From assembly GCF_000422505.1 (NCBI RefSeq), contig NZ_KE383866.1, positions 186,001 through 250,000 on the forward strand: DNA of 64,000 nucleotides, in the 5' to 3' direction. Both the position numbers and the translations under genes were made by a program. Position 1 is the first letter of the stretch, and every line of letters begins with the position of its first letter. A model generated the notes under the pieces. That model was not told where the DNA came from and made no database searches. It was given only the letters and a program-made list of their open reading frames with translations. This DNA is from Paenibacillus pinihumi DSM 23905 = JCM 16419 (GTDB lineage Bacteria; Bacillota; Bacilli; Paenibacillales; Paenibacillaceae). Below are positions 15,946 through 24,103 of the stretch, piece after piece.

Positions 15946-17982
15946 TTGGGAAAACATGCCAGACTTATCCTATGGTCGGCCGCAATTATAGCCGTTATAG
16001 CGCTGCTTTGCGTGCTGGGACTTAAGTACTTAACGAATTCAATCGACAACAAGGACACAGAAGCATCCTGGCTGCTGGAGCCGGTATTCAAAATACAGGT
16101 GCAGACGGATATCGTTTTTGCAGTCAAGGCAAATGAGCGGGGCAAGGAGGAGCAGCTTGAACTCGATGTGTATGAGCCTGTCCAGGAAGGGAAGGCCGCA
16201 CGTCCGCTAATTTTGTTTATCCACGGGGGAGGCTTTAATTCCGGCGATAAAAGTGATGCAAAGGCTATTGCCGAGGAATGGGCCAGCAGAGGCTATGCTG
16301 TCGCATCTATAAACTATCGCCTCCGGGCCAATCCTCAGTATGATATGAAAGGCACGCTGAGCGATGCGCTCGCAGATATTCAGGATGCCTTAAACTGGCT
16401 TTATGAGCATCAGGACACTTATCGGATTGACACAAAATATACAGCGATCGGAGGCGACTCGGCGGGCGGACTGCTGGCAGCTGCCTACGCCAACCAGTTC
16501 GCAGCATCCGGTCAGAATGATTCGGTCAGACTGTTTGCCGTCATCGATATTTATGGACCATTGCTCGGCGGCAAGATCAACGTGGGATTCCCTTCAACCC
16601 TGATTATACACGGCACGGCCGATGCCGAAGTTCTGTACGACCAAAGCCTGCTACTATCCGACAAACTGGGCAAGGCTGGCGTATACAATCAGCTAGTCAC
16701 GCTGCAGGGCGGCTGGCACAACTATCAGGACCCTGCGTATTGGCAGCAGGTTGTTCAGTCAACTGTTCATTTCTTGCGAAACGCGATTTCGACGCCTGAC
16801 CAGTCTTTTATTCCGGGACAAATCGAAATTGGCGCATTCGCAGGCGATACGGCCGAAATACCGCTAATCAGAAAGCCTCAGCATACTGAAGAGGACAATC
16901 GGCTGCAAGTCAGCCTGCCGAAGGGCTGGAAGCTGGCAGGCTCGGACTCGCTCGCTTCCGGGCAGAACCCTGCCATACAGATTCCCGAGGATGCGCGGGC
17001 CGGCATTTATCCGCTGCTGCTGAAGACGGGCGATAAGGGCTCCTCTGCCTTACCGCTCGCCGTATATATCAAGGTGCAGGAGCCGCTCAGCATCGCTAGA
17101 ACGGTCGTCTATGACAAGGCAAGCCGTCAAATACAGACCCTCCTTACCGTCACGAACCAGTCACCCCGCGCGCTGCAGGGAACACTGGGCATAAGTTCGC
17201 TTGAAACCGAAGAACAGAAGCAGGAAACCTATCCGCTTGAGCTGCTGCAGCCCGGCGCGAGCAGCAGCTTGACGCTGGCTAATTACGCCGATGATCCGCA
17301 GGCGATTGCCGTACTGAATAGCTCAGGCGCCATATTGCAAGAGACAGCCGTACTGACTTATGTCTATGTCGCAGAGAAGCTGTCGAAGCCGCTTACAATC
17401 GACGGATCGCTTGAGGACTGGAAGCTTGAACACCCGTTTCCCCTGAATCGTCAGTCGCAGCTGCGGCTGCATGATTATAACGGACCGGATGACCTTAGCG
17501 GGCTTGGCTGGGTTGCATGGGATGAGAGCTATGTGTACATCGCTCTGCAAATCAAGGACGATCAGCATGTACAGCAGGAGGTGCCTGTTAACATCTATCT
17601 AGGCGACAGTGTACAGCTTGGCTTCCGGCTGGTGGATGAAAACGGACGCCTGTCCGGCGTTCACGAATTTGGGGCCGCGCTGCTTGAAAAAGGTACGACT
17701 ACGACGTTCCGCTGGCTCGGCCCGCGCGCCTTCAAACCGGGGCCGATGAACAACATGCGGGTCGGCATTACGCGACATGATCAGGAGACGATCTACGAGC
17801 TGGCTATTCTGCGCGAGGAACTTGGTGCAGACACGTTTTTGGAAGGCACCCAGCTTAAGTTCTCGCTGCTAGTCAACGACAATGACGGCTCAGGCCGCAA
17901 AGGCTGGATGGAGTACAACAGCGGCATCGGCCACAAGAATCCTGAAGCCTTCGGCGATTTGTTTTTGTTAGGGAGCCCCTAG
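15946..17982 (+). CDS. Membrane-anchored esterase with C-terminal CBM9-like domain
   Basis: I place the start at the TTG at 15946 because AAGGGGTGG lies 6 nt before it; an ATG at 15922 in the same frame has no ribosome site. The product is 678 aa. A single hydrophobic helix near the N-terminus anchors it, leaving the rest outside the cell. An alpha/beta-hydrolase of the BD-FAE/hormone-sensitive-lipase type follows. Counting from the ATG, the oxyanion HGGG is at 101-104, the nucleophile GGDSAGG at 177-183 (Ser180), the acid in HGTADAE (Asp234) and the base in GGWHNY (His266). A middle region of beta strands follows. From about residue 490, LTIDGSLEDWK opens a carbohydrate-binding module 9-like domain. 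It is probably a polysaccharide deacetylating or feruloyl-type esterase. Confidence 0.8.
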   Translation: MGKHARLILWSAAIIAVIALLCVLGLKYLTNSIDNKDTEASWLLEPVFKIQVQTDIVFAVKANERGKEEQLELDVYEPVQEGKAARPLILFIHGGGFNSGDKSDAKAIAEEWASRGYAVASINYRLRANPQYDMKGTLSDALADIQDALNWLYEHQDTYRIDTKYTAIGGDSAGGLLAAAYANQFAASGQNDSVRLFAVIDIYGPLLGGKINVGFPSTLIIHGTADAEVLYDQSLLLSDKLGKAGVYNQLVTLQGGWHNYQDPAYWQQVVQSTVHFLRNAISTPDQSFIPGQIEIGAFAGDTAEIPLIRKPQHTEEDNRLQVSLPKGWKLAGSDSLASGQNPAIQIPEDARAGIYPLLLKTGDKGSSALPLAVYIKVQEPLSIARTVVYDKASRQIQTLLTVTNQSPRALQGTLGISSLETEEQKQETYPLELLQPGASSSLTLANYADDPQAIAVLNSSGAILQETAVLTYVYVAEKLSKPLTIDGSLEDWKLEHPFPLNRQSQLRLHDYNGPDDLSGLGWVAWDESYVYIALQIKDDQHVQQEVPVNIYLGDSVQLGFRLVDENGRLSGVHEFGAALLEKGTTTTFRWLGPRAFKPGPMNNMRVGITRHDQETIYELAILREELGADTFLEGTQLKFSLLVNDNDGSGRKGWMEYNSGIGHKNPEAFGDLFLLGSP

Positions 17983-17985
17983 CCA

Positions 17986-18375
17986 GCCAAGCAGGAGGCT
18001 ACCCATTAGTTGATTAGCCACCCCCTCACATCACTGTGCGTACCGTTCGGTATAGGAAGTTCATCTATTTAAGTGCAATTGACGCAGACGCTCGTACTAG
18101 GCAGGAAAGTCATAATATCCTACCTGTGCGAGCTTTTCGTTTGTTACAGTGCGATTCAGCATTGCGCTTCCGGCTATTCGCCAGTAGCCCAATCGAGTGT
18201 TTCCCCATGGGTACGCCTGCCACTCCGGAATCCCTAGCTTTCGCTGTTGCGGCTCGCGTAATATGGCATCAACTGACTTATCACAGCAAACTAACCGGCT
18301 TAAATCCATGTAGCTAGACGCTTGTTTGGACGCCAACTCCAAAATTGGATTTCCAGTGTGCCTGGTTACATCCAA
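17986..18375 (-). pseudogene. Degenerate group II intron: maturase C-terminus plus domains V/VI
   Basis: The minus-strand frame 18375-18097 contains KLGIPEWQAYPWGNTRLGYW and then RIAGSAMLNRTVTNEKLAQ, the conserved C-terminal maturase region of group II intron reverse transcriptases. After DFPA an in-frame TAG interrupts what continues as YERLRQLHLNR, so the protein is broken. The reverse transcriptase domains are absent upstream. Past the frame the RNA reads CGAACGGTACGCACAGTGATG followed by TGAGGGG, resembling domain V. Next is a small stem, GGCTA...TAGCC, like domain VI, and CCTCCTGCTTGG, like an intron 3' end. The predicted 3' end (about 17986) is 3 nt past the esterase stop codon. Confidence 0.75.
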
Positions 18376-18470
18376 GCTTGTTTGCCGATTTCATGATGTG
18401 AACGTTGAGTTTCTAATTGTACTCCTTAAAGTAAACTTTAATTCATGGAGTCCCGTATTTATCTTACTAA
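18376..18470. other. Short spacer between the intron relic and the SUKH gene
   Basis: No gene. The expected upstream intron sequence and reverse-transcriptase domains cannot be recognised here, so the relic's 5' boundary is unclear. Confidence 0.4.
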
Positions 18471-18992
18471 TTACTTACGTTCTGTTTTCCAGTACCAGTA
18501 TTTATTTCCTTGAGCAATTATAAAGCGTTCTAACCATGTTTCAAAATCACAAAAAAATTTTCCGGAGATTTCTACAGGATTTTGGCTCTCACAAAGCAAT
18601 AAGTAATGATCCTCTCCTTTCCTCCATAAGTTTAAATCTATAACAATTCGGTCATCTAATATATTTGCCACAGTAATCTGATTCTGTTGTCTGGATATAT
18701 CATTTAAAAAAATGACTTGCTCAACTGAGTATAAGATATTCTCACCACCATACTGCAGGTCTTCAAATAACGATGCACCGTTACAACATTCCAAAAACTG
18801 AAGGTAGTCATTAGGAAATTGAGAAGAAAAATAATTGGTTAGTCTCTGGATGTCTTGCTTGGCAGCCGGAGGATTGAAATGACTGCGAACATTTACACTA
18901 TCCCCACCTGGAATGATGATCTCTGTACATCCGTTGTTCGTTTCAAGTCTTTTTTTAAATTGATGGATGTGGTTTTGTATCAATGGAATCAT
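18471..18992 (-). CDS. SMI1/KNR4 (SUKH) family protein, probable toxin-immunity protein
   Basis: The product is up to 173 aa. The start is uncertain: the ATG at 18992 is too close to its AAAGG, and the TTG 9 nt further in (18983) has better spacing. The central part shows the SUKH pattern: FNPPAAKQDIQRLTNYF, then FPNDYLQFLECCNGASLF, then VEQVIFLND, with a C-terminal FCDFETWLERFI. SUKH proteins are immunity proteins for contact-dependent or polymorphic toxins, often nucleases. A truncated HNH nuclease toxin tail lies 56 nt upstream on the same strand, which fits. A terminator stands between the two, so expression from the toxin promoter would be blocked or attenuated. Confidence 0.75.
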   Translation of the reverse strand: MIPLIQNHIHQFKKRLETNNGCTEIIIPGGDSVNVRSHFNPPAAKQDIQRLTNYFSSQFPNDYLQFLECCNGASLFEDLQYGGENILYSVEQVIFLNDISRQQNQITVANILDDRIVIDLNLWRKGEDHYLLLCESQNPVEISGKFFCDFETWLERFIIAQGNKYWYWKTERK

Positions 18993-18999
18993 CCTTTCA

Positions 19000-19047
19000 A
19001 AAAAACTGACCTCATAGACTATGCAATCACAGTCCTGAAGTCAGTTT
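19000..19047 (-). terminator. Intrinsic terminator between toxin tail and SUKH gene
   Basis: On the minus strand AAACTGACTTC pairs with GAGGTCAGTTT, an inner GACT/AGTC helps, and a run of seven or more T follows. It ends only a few bases before the SUKH ribosome site. Confidence 0.75.
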
Positions 19048-19048
19048 A

Positions 19049-19432
19049 TCACACTAATATCCAACGAACCAAAGGAGATACTCTGGATTCATGAATTACG
19101 GCTGGAATTGGAATTAAGTTATTAAAATCGTTAGTCCCACCTAAGTTACGCGGTCTTACATGGTGAATATGAGTAACAGCACCACTCCATTGGGAAATCT
19201 TTGCGGCACGCAGGTATTTCCATATCTTTTGGTCTTTCAGGTCTAAAATCGTATTTCCTCTCGTTTTTGAAGGAAAAACATGGTTTCGCCTTCTGGAAAG
19301 TAACCGTAGAGCGAATCTTACCGGCAAAGACGTAATCTGGCGGTTTTTGAATCGCTCATTTCTTCGCACCGCGTTCGCATATTCACCATCGAAGATTCTG
19401 TTTTGATTCGAAGCCGGAGTAAAAAATCGGAG
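19049..19432 (-). pseudogene. C-terminal fragment of an HNH-nuclease polymorphic toxin
   Basis: An open frame of 127 codons with no start or ribosome site ends in THIHHVRPRNLGGTNDF, then NNLIPIPAVIHES. This is the His-His...Asn...His signature of HNH-type toxin tails found at the ends of RHS, LXG and WXG-fused polymorphic toxins. Upstream, a second frame (reading FEWSNTRANSSDF) continues the same protein after a one-base slip in a T-run near 19420, so the gene is both truncated and frameshifted. No delivery domain remains. The gene directly downstream is a SUKH immunity-like protein, the usual partner. I read this as a dead toxin module, or an orphan cassette with immunity kept. Confidence 0.65.
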
Positions 19433-19701
19433 CTATTGGCACGTGTATTTGACCACTCAAATAGGATTAATAGTTATTTTTGCATTTTATTTATTTAAGA
19501 TGGTAGAGACCGAGCTTAGTTTTACTTCTACAATCGACTCCAGATCATTACATCCCCTCAATTCACAATCTATGATTTTTCAACAGAACTGAAATGCTTA
19601 TTCTCGCTGCAATTGTATTCCGCTAAGCATGATACCTCTCCTTGAGCTTTTATGCTATAGTATCCATATATTTGAAAGATGCTTGAGGAGGCGATCCCGC
19701 T
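19433..19701. other. Gap carrying toxin remnants and the promoter of the lipoprotein gene
   Basis: Apart from the frameshifted toxin scrap at the left end no gene is visible. AT-rich sequence at 19650-19670 (containing TATGCTATAGTATCC) probably holds the promoter for the lipoprotein at 19702. Confidence 0.35.
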
Positions 19702-20157
19702 ATGCGCTATTCTTTGGGCTACGCTGCCCTCTGTTTGCTGCTCCTGCTCTTGACGGGCTGCAGCACCACGCACACCGTTCGGACAGCCGGTACCAAAACG
19801 CTTTCTCAGGAACTGCGGGAAAATTGGCCGGATATTCGCAAGGTATCCTTCTCCTTTACCCGGCCGAATCTGTATTGCACCATTCAAATGGAAAATGAGC
19901 CGACAGCGGATGAACTAACCGCAATGCTGGATCACATCCGCGGATTTGCTACGATCGAGCATATGGATCATATTACTTCAAGTGTCGGCTGGAGCGGCCG
20001 GGTTAGTGAATTTCATTTGCGCATCAAAGCCCCGGAGAAAGAGCTGGGCTACTATTCACAGTATTTCAAAACCTATGACGCATCTAATTACTCGCCAGAG
20101 AACATCGAAGCGTATCAAATTTGGCATGATGATTATACGCCGCCTGCATCACAGTGA
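19702..20157 (+). CDS. Small lipoprotein of unknown function
   Basis: The product is 151 aa with a clear type II signal peptide: MRYSLGYAALCLLLLLLTGC, the Cys at residue 20 being the lipid attachment site. GAGGAGG precedes the ATG. The mature part (about 130 aa) is mixed alpha/beta, with SQELRENWPDIRKVSFSF and DELTAMLDHIRGF, and has no motif I recognise. It is followed 37 nt later by another small membrane-anchored protein on the same strand, so the two probably form an operon. Confidence 0.8.
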   Translation: MRYSLGYAALCLLLLLLTGCSTTHTVRTAGTKTLSQELRENWPDIRKVSFSFTRPNLYCTIQMENEPTADELTAMLDHIRGFATIEHMDHITSSVGWSGRVSEFHLRIKAPEKELGYYSQYFKTYDASNYSPENIEAYQIWHDDYTPPASQ

Positions 20158-20194
20158 TCATTTATAGCGATTTTCATAAAAAGGGGTATTGTTG

Positions 20195-20749
20195 ATGGCC
20201 ATTTTTTCAAAAAGATACTTACTCTGCTTGTTATTAATCGTTTCACTAGGATTCAATGCCTATCATTTCATTGCCGTTAGATCTGACAAAAACAACTCCA
20301 TAAATATGTATAAGTATTATATGGAAATGCATGCCGTTACTTTTTCGAACGCATTGGCAAGTACAGGCGGACAAGAAATCAGGGAATACATCAACAGTCC
20401 AGACCATGTAAGCAACATCATTGAGGGCATTGAACTGGCTGAATTTCAATATGTAGTGGCATCCAAATACATACCGGATGAAGAACGAAAGGATAAGAGT
20501 ATATCCACTCTGCAATCCCAGTCACTAATTAACGGTTATCTATCCGAACTGCGCACCTATCGGGCACATTTATACCAAAATAACCAAGAACCTTATGCAA
20601 ATATAAATCAGATCTATACAGATATTGACGATTTAATTCAGATATCAACATGGATAAACGAGAATACCAAATTCTCCGTTTACACGGATCAAGATTTTTA
20701 TAGGGATGTGTACCCGCTCCTGAAAAGCGATCTTAAAAAGAACTTCTTT
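20195..20749 (+). CDS. Small membrane-anchored protein of unknown function
   Basis: The product is 185 aa from the ATG at 20195 (AAAAGGGG 8 nt upstream; a TTG at 20189 is less well placed). A single N-terminal hydrophobic helix (LLCLLLIVSLGFNAYHF) anchors it, and the remaining ~155 residues are polar and largely helical, facing outside. No known domain was recognised. It probably forms an operon with the lipoprotein upstream and shares its terminator at 20754-20782. Confidence 0.75.
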
Positions 20750-20753
20750 TGAC

Positions 20754-20782
20754 TAGGCTGCAGCGATTTGCTTTGCAGCCTA
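20754..20782. terminator. Hairpin terminator after the small membrane protein gene
   Basis: TAGGCTGCA pairs with TGCAGCCTA right after the stop codon; the following T-run is interrupted (TTTACGTTGCTTTTTC), so it is a weaker terminator. Confidence 0.5.
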
Positions 20783-20860
20783 TTTACGTTGCTTTTTCTT
20801 CTTATCTTTGCCGCAATCTTTTTTTCTGCAACAAGACCAATGGCGTTTCCCAGGACACAT
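20780..20860 (-). CDS. Possible 26-residue Cys/Lys-rich micropeptide (SEC-C-like)
   Basis: An ATG 9 nt after the stop of the GNAT gene opens a 26-codon frame. Its product starts MCPGKRHWSCCRKKDC and ends in a Lys-rich tail. The Cys/Lys pattern recalls the SEC-C zinc motif (CPCGSGKKYKKCC). No ribosome site is obvious, so it would depend on translational coupling to the GNAT gene, or it is the tail of a once longer protein. Its stop overlaps the hairpin at 20754-20782. Evidence is thin. Confidence 0.3.
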   Translation of the reverse strand: MCPGKRHWSCCRKKDCGKDKKKKQRK

Positions 20861-20869
20861 GCAGATCGT

Positions 20870-21406
20870 TTATTGTAATTGCTTTATAAGACTTACTCGT
20901 ACTACCTCATCCCAAATTGGACCTCTTCTTACTATTCGATATCCCAGTTTCTCATTAAGTTCTATAACGTGTTTATTTGTCTCCTCTGTATGTGTGTATA
21001 TTAGGTTCACTTCATTTGTTTTTGCCAGTTCCTCAAGTTTAATTTTAAGCTTGGTTGCAATACCGCTTCGTCTATATTCAGGGGCAACCCATAATTGAAA
21101 TATCTGCACGAATCGTCCGTCTTCCTGAAACATGCTCCTGCCCAATTCTTGAAAGACAGTTTTCCAAGGAAAATTATGGTCCCGGTTAACCATCGAGTAC
21201 ATGATCAAGCCTATCCGCTTCTTGTTCTCCTCATCTTCAAAAATAAATGCTCCTCTATCTTTTTCAACAACAAAATTCAAAATCTGATTTGAATGCGTCT
21301 TTAATTCTTTTTGCGTTTTAGGAGAATCAGAAGTAGTTACACCTTCATCTTTCAAATCAATTTGAATCATGAATTCAAGATCTTTGATTCCGGCTTTTCT
21401 AATCAT
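20870..21406 (-). CDS. GNAT N-acetyltransferase
   Basis: The product is 178 aa, with GGAAGGTGAAGAA before the ATG. The acetyl-CoA loop is VAPEYRRSGIATKLKIKLEE and the C-terminal motif is NKHVIELNEKLGYRIVRRGP, both standard GNAT features. Residues 1-60 are acidic and polar. No substrate can be inferred. The gene faces the lipoprotein/membrane protein pair tail to tail. Confidence 0.85.
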   Translation of the reverse strand: MIRKAGIKDLEFMIQIDLKDEGVTTSDSPKTQKELKTHSNQILNFVVEKDRGAFIFEDEENKKRIGLIMYSMVNRDHNFPWKTVFQELGRSMFQEDGRFVQIFQLWVAPEYRRSGIATKLKIKLEELAKTNEVNLIYTHTEETNKHVIELNEKLGYRIVRRGPIWDEVVRVSLIKQLQ

Positions 21407-21801
21407 TTCTTCACCTTCCAGTATTGGATGCTTTTTCTTGCAAATCAGTTAACAACACTTACTATCAGTAAATGCAAGCTATCCTGCCGCTTCATCATGC
21501 TCTTCATATAGTTGTACAACCTCTACTCCGGGAATTTCTCCTGAACTTTATGAGCAAGTGACCTCACTCCAAATATCTCGGTAAACGTACACCCTTATCT
21601 CCCACGGGATAATGAAATGAAGCAGTCAAGCAGCTTTGTCAGACATCGTATAATCAATCTCACAACATCAACAAAAAAAATCAAATAATTACTAGGTAAT
21701 TCCAATAAAACCATTGTATAGACCAATGGAGTATAGATCAATAGAACTAACGAGGTTTGTTTATTCTTCTTTTCTTATAATTGCTCCGTCATTTATACTG
21801 A
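21407..21801. other. Gap with a decayed open frame
   Basis: On the minus strand around 21479-21590 two overlapping frames read like one broken protein tail: TEIFGVRSLAHKVQEKFP in one frame, then PGVEVVQLYEEHDEAAG ending in a stop at 21479 in another. A one-base indel would join them. The parent family is unclear to me. The rest shows nothing. Confidence 0.35.
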
Positions 21802-22122
21802 AACAAAGCCATTCCCATTCAGTATCATCTTCTCACTGAGCAGCCTTACACCTATACACAAGAGGATTTGCTGTTTGAAACCCATGTAGTTCAGAACGGG
21901 CTGCAAGACGAGGATTTAGCTGCGCTGCGCACAGCCTTCTTCTCCAAATCCAGAGCCTGTCTGCGCGCATCCCCGCTGCCCAAAACCTACGGCTGGGGAC
22001 TCCATTTTAATGAACAGGGCAAAATTGCCCTATACGGCAAGGAATCTGCAGAGTACGCCCGCCTTATTCAGGATCAACAGATAGAGCAGGTCAAAGCTAT
22101 GCGCAACAAGAGGGGGAAGTGA
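21802..22122 (+). pseudogene. N-terminally truncated DUF6157-like gene
   Basis: The frame 21802-22122 has no start codon in its first part. It reads PIQYHLLTEQPYTYTQEDLL, then SKSRACLRASPLPKTYGWGL, the conserved middle and C-terminal motifs of DUF6157 proteins (normally ~135 aa). The first ~35 residues are missing in this frame. A neighbouring frame (containing SVIYTETKPFP) may hold some of them after a frameshift just before 21810. An ATG-like start within the frame (21868) has no ribosome site. The family's function is unknown. Broken by indel. Confidence 0.6.
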
Positions 22123-22165
22123 AAAAAAGCGGCTGTTTGTACGATATCCCGTACAAGCAGCCGCT
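22121..22165 (-). terminator. Intrinsic terminator of the large catabolic cluster
   Basis: AGCGGCTG..TTGTACG pairs with CGTACAAGCAGCCGCT around a short loop. On the minus strand the stem is followed by seven T, so it ends the transcript that finishes with the NagB-like gene at 22185. Confidence 0.85.
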
Positions 22166-22184
22166 CTCATTGTATTAAAAAAAC

Positions 22185-23084
22185 TCAATAAATGTTCAAC
22201 CTTATATTTGCCCCGGCAGCAGGGTCATCTTGCAGCCTGTCTGCAAGGCCTCTCCCCGCTTCCCGATCCAGCATTACCGTAACCCGCGGATGCAATTGCA
22301 GGAGTGAGCCCGGCATTTGGGTTGTAATCGGGCCGGTCAGCGCCTTGGCTACCGCAGCGGCCTTCTCCTTGCCGAAGGCGATGAGCAGCAGATGATCCGA
22401 ATCCAATATGCTGCCAATTCCCATTGTAATTGCACTGTGCGGGATACGCTTCGGCGGATCAAAGTAAACTGCGTTCGCCCGCATCGTCTCCTCACTAAGC
22501 CCAACAAGCCGTGTGCCGTAAGGCAGTGCATCAGCCGGCTCATTAAAGCCGATATGTCCATTGCGGCCAATGCCCAGAATATGCAGATGCCTGCGGCCGA
22601 TACGGCCCAGCACCCCGTCAAACCGCCGGCACTCCGCCTCACTGTCAGCAGCCGTACCGGCCGGGAGATGGAATTGCTCCATCGGCAGGTTCGCATGATC
22701 CAGCAGTTGCTCCCGCATAAACGCATGGAAGCTGTTCGGGTCTGATGGCGGCAGTCCGATATATTCATCCAGTCCGCATGCCGCAGCATCTGCAAAGGAG
22801 AGCTCCCCTGCCGAATATCTGCGAATCAGCTCCCGGTACAGCCCGACCGGCGTCATGCCGGTGCAAAAGCCCAGCACTGGATGGATTGCCGATACCACGG
22901 CTTCACAGACGATATCCGCAGCATCACGGTTCAGCCGGTCTGCATCGTCATAAATTCGGATATCCAGTGACGGGGAAAACGCCTGCCCTCCGCCTGACGT
23001 ACCCGCAGGTGAATCGCTGGTACCTTGACGGCTTCCGGCAAAATCGTCATGAGCTTCTTGCTGCATATCATCCTGAAAACTCAT
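22185..23084 (-). CDS. Glucosamine-6-phosphate deaminase-like protein (NagB family)
   Basis: The product is 299 aa. From about residue 42 it follows NagB. FCTGMTPVGLYREL is the phosphate loop, CGLDEYIGLP carries the catalytic Asp, and LGIGRNGHIGFNEPADAL carries the active-site Asp/His region. The first ~40 residues (Gln/Gly/Ser-rich) are an extension not found in standard NagB. They appear to be translated, because GGAGGGG precedes the ATG at 23084. NagB converts glucosamine-6-phosphate to fructose-6-phosphate and ammonia; related proteins are 6-phosphogluconolactonases or isomerases. As the last gene of the cluster it may handle an amino-sugar or lactone intermediate of the pathway rather than GlcN6P itself. 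Confidence 0.85.
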   Translation of the reverse strand: MSFQDDMQQEAHDDFAGSRQGTSDSPAGTSGGGQAFSPSLDIRIYDDADRLNRDAADIVCEAVVSAIHPVLGFCTGMTPVGLYRELIRRYSAGELSFADAAACGLDEYIGLPPSDPNSFHAFMREQLLDHANLPMEQFHLPAGTAADSEAECRRFDGVLGRIGRRHLHILGIGRNGHIGFNEPADALPYGTRLVGLSEETMRANAVYFDPPKRIPHSAITMGIGSILDSDHLLLIAFGKEKAAAVAKALTGPITTQMPGSLLQLHPRVTVMLDREAGRGLADRLQDDPAAGANIRLNIY

Positions 23085-23102
23085 CCCACTAGCCCCTCCG
23101 TT

Positions 23103-24083
23103 CTACCAGGAATACGCTTCAGGCGCTTCGCCGCCCGGACCCGGGAAGATGGCATCCAGTTCAGCCAGCACAGAGACGTCCAGCGACAGTTCGACTGCCC
23201 GCAAGGAGTCATGCAGCTGCTCTACCGTACGCGGCCCGATGATCGGAGCCGTCAGGTCCGGGTTTGCCAGCACCCAGGCGAGAGCAACATTTGCTTCCTT
23301 CTCCCCAAGCTGTGCGCATAGTGCCGAGAAACGTTCCAACTGGCCGCGGTGCTTTTCAATAAGCGCCTTCTGGCGGTCTGTCCGTCCTTCGCCGCTTGTC
23401 TTGAGAGCCCGTCCTCCAAGCAGCCCCCCATCGAGCGGACTCCAGGCTACAACGCCGATTCTCAGATCACGGGCTGCAGGCAGTACCTCCAGCTCAGGCA
23501 GCCTGCTGAGCAGGCTGTATTTGTGCTGCTCCACCACAAGGCCCATAAATCTGCGCTCCTTGGCAGCAGCCTGCGCCTTGACCAATTGCCACCCTGCAAA
23601 GTTGCTGGAGCCGATATAATCGGCCTTGCCTTGGCGGACAATCGTCTCAAACGCTTCCCATAATTCCTCCCATGGCGTGCGGCGGTCAATATGATGCATT
23701 TTGTACAGCTCAATATGATCCGTCTGCAATCTCCGCAGCGATCCTTCAAGCTGACGGCGGATTTTGTACAGTGATAGCCCTTTGACATCATTTGGCCCGT
23801 CCAGCGGATTGCAGATCGGCTCATATACTTTGGTCGCCAGCACGACCCGCTCTCTGCGTCCTCCGCCCTGGGCGAACCATTTTCCAATAATAGTCTCGGT
23901 CGCGCCCGCATTTTCACCCCAGCCGTAAATATTCGCCGTATCAAAAAATGTAATGCCCGCATCAAGCGCGGCATCCATAATGCGGAAGGCCTCTGCTTCT
24001 TCTGTATCCACACCGAAATTCATCGTCCCCAGACAAAGCCTGCTGACGCGCATTCCTGTGCGGCCTAGAAAAGTGTATTCCAT
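23103..24083 (-). CDS. Aldo/keto reductase
   Basis: The product is 326 aa from the ATG at 24083 (GGAGG 8 nt upstream; two earlier in-frame ATGs are worse placed). The aldo/keto reductase features are present in order: FFDTANIYGWGENAG with the Asp and Tyr of the catalytic tetrad, VVLATKVY with the Lys, IELYKMHHID with the His, and the NADPH-binding IIGPRTVEQLHDSL near the C-terminus. It resembles the YghZ/YajO-type subgroup. It overlaps slightly with the ribosome region of the cupin gene upstream (20 nt between start and stop), so they are co-translated. In the cluster it would reduce or oxidise a sugar-derived carbonyl. Confidence 0.9.
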   Translation of the reverse strand: MEYTFLGRTGMRVSRLCLGTMNFGVDTEEAEAFRIMDAALDAGITFFDTANIYGWGENAGATETIIGKWFAQGGGRRERVVLATKVYEPICNPLDGPNDVKGLSLYKIRRQLEGSLRRLQTDHIELYKMHHIDRRTPWEELWEAFETIVRQGKADYIGSSNFAGWQLVKAQAAAKERRFMGLVVEQHKYSLLSRLPELEVLPAARDLRIGVVAWSPLDGGLLGGRALKTSGEGRTDRQKALIEKHRGQLERFSALCAQLGEKEANVALAWVLANPDLTAPIIGPRTVEQLHDSLRAVELSLDVSVLAELDAIFPGPGGEAPEAYSW

Positions 24084-24103
24084 CGTCATTTCCTCCTTAT
24101 CCT

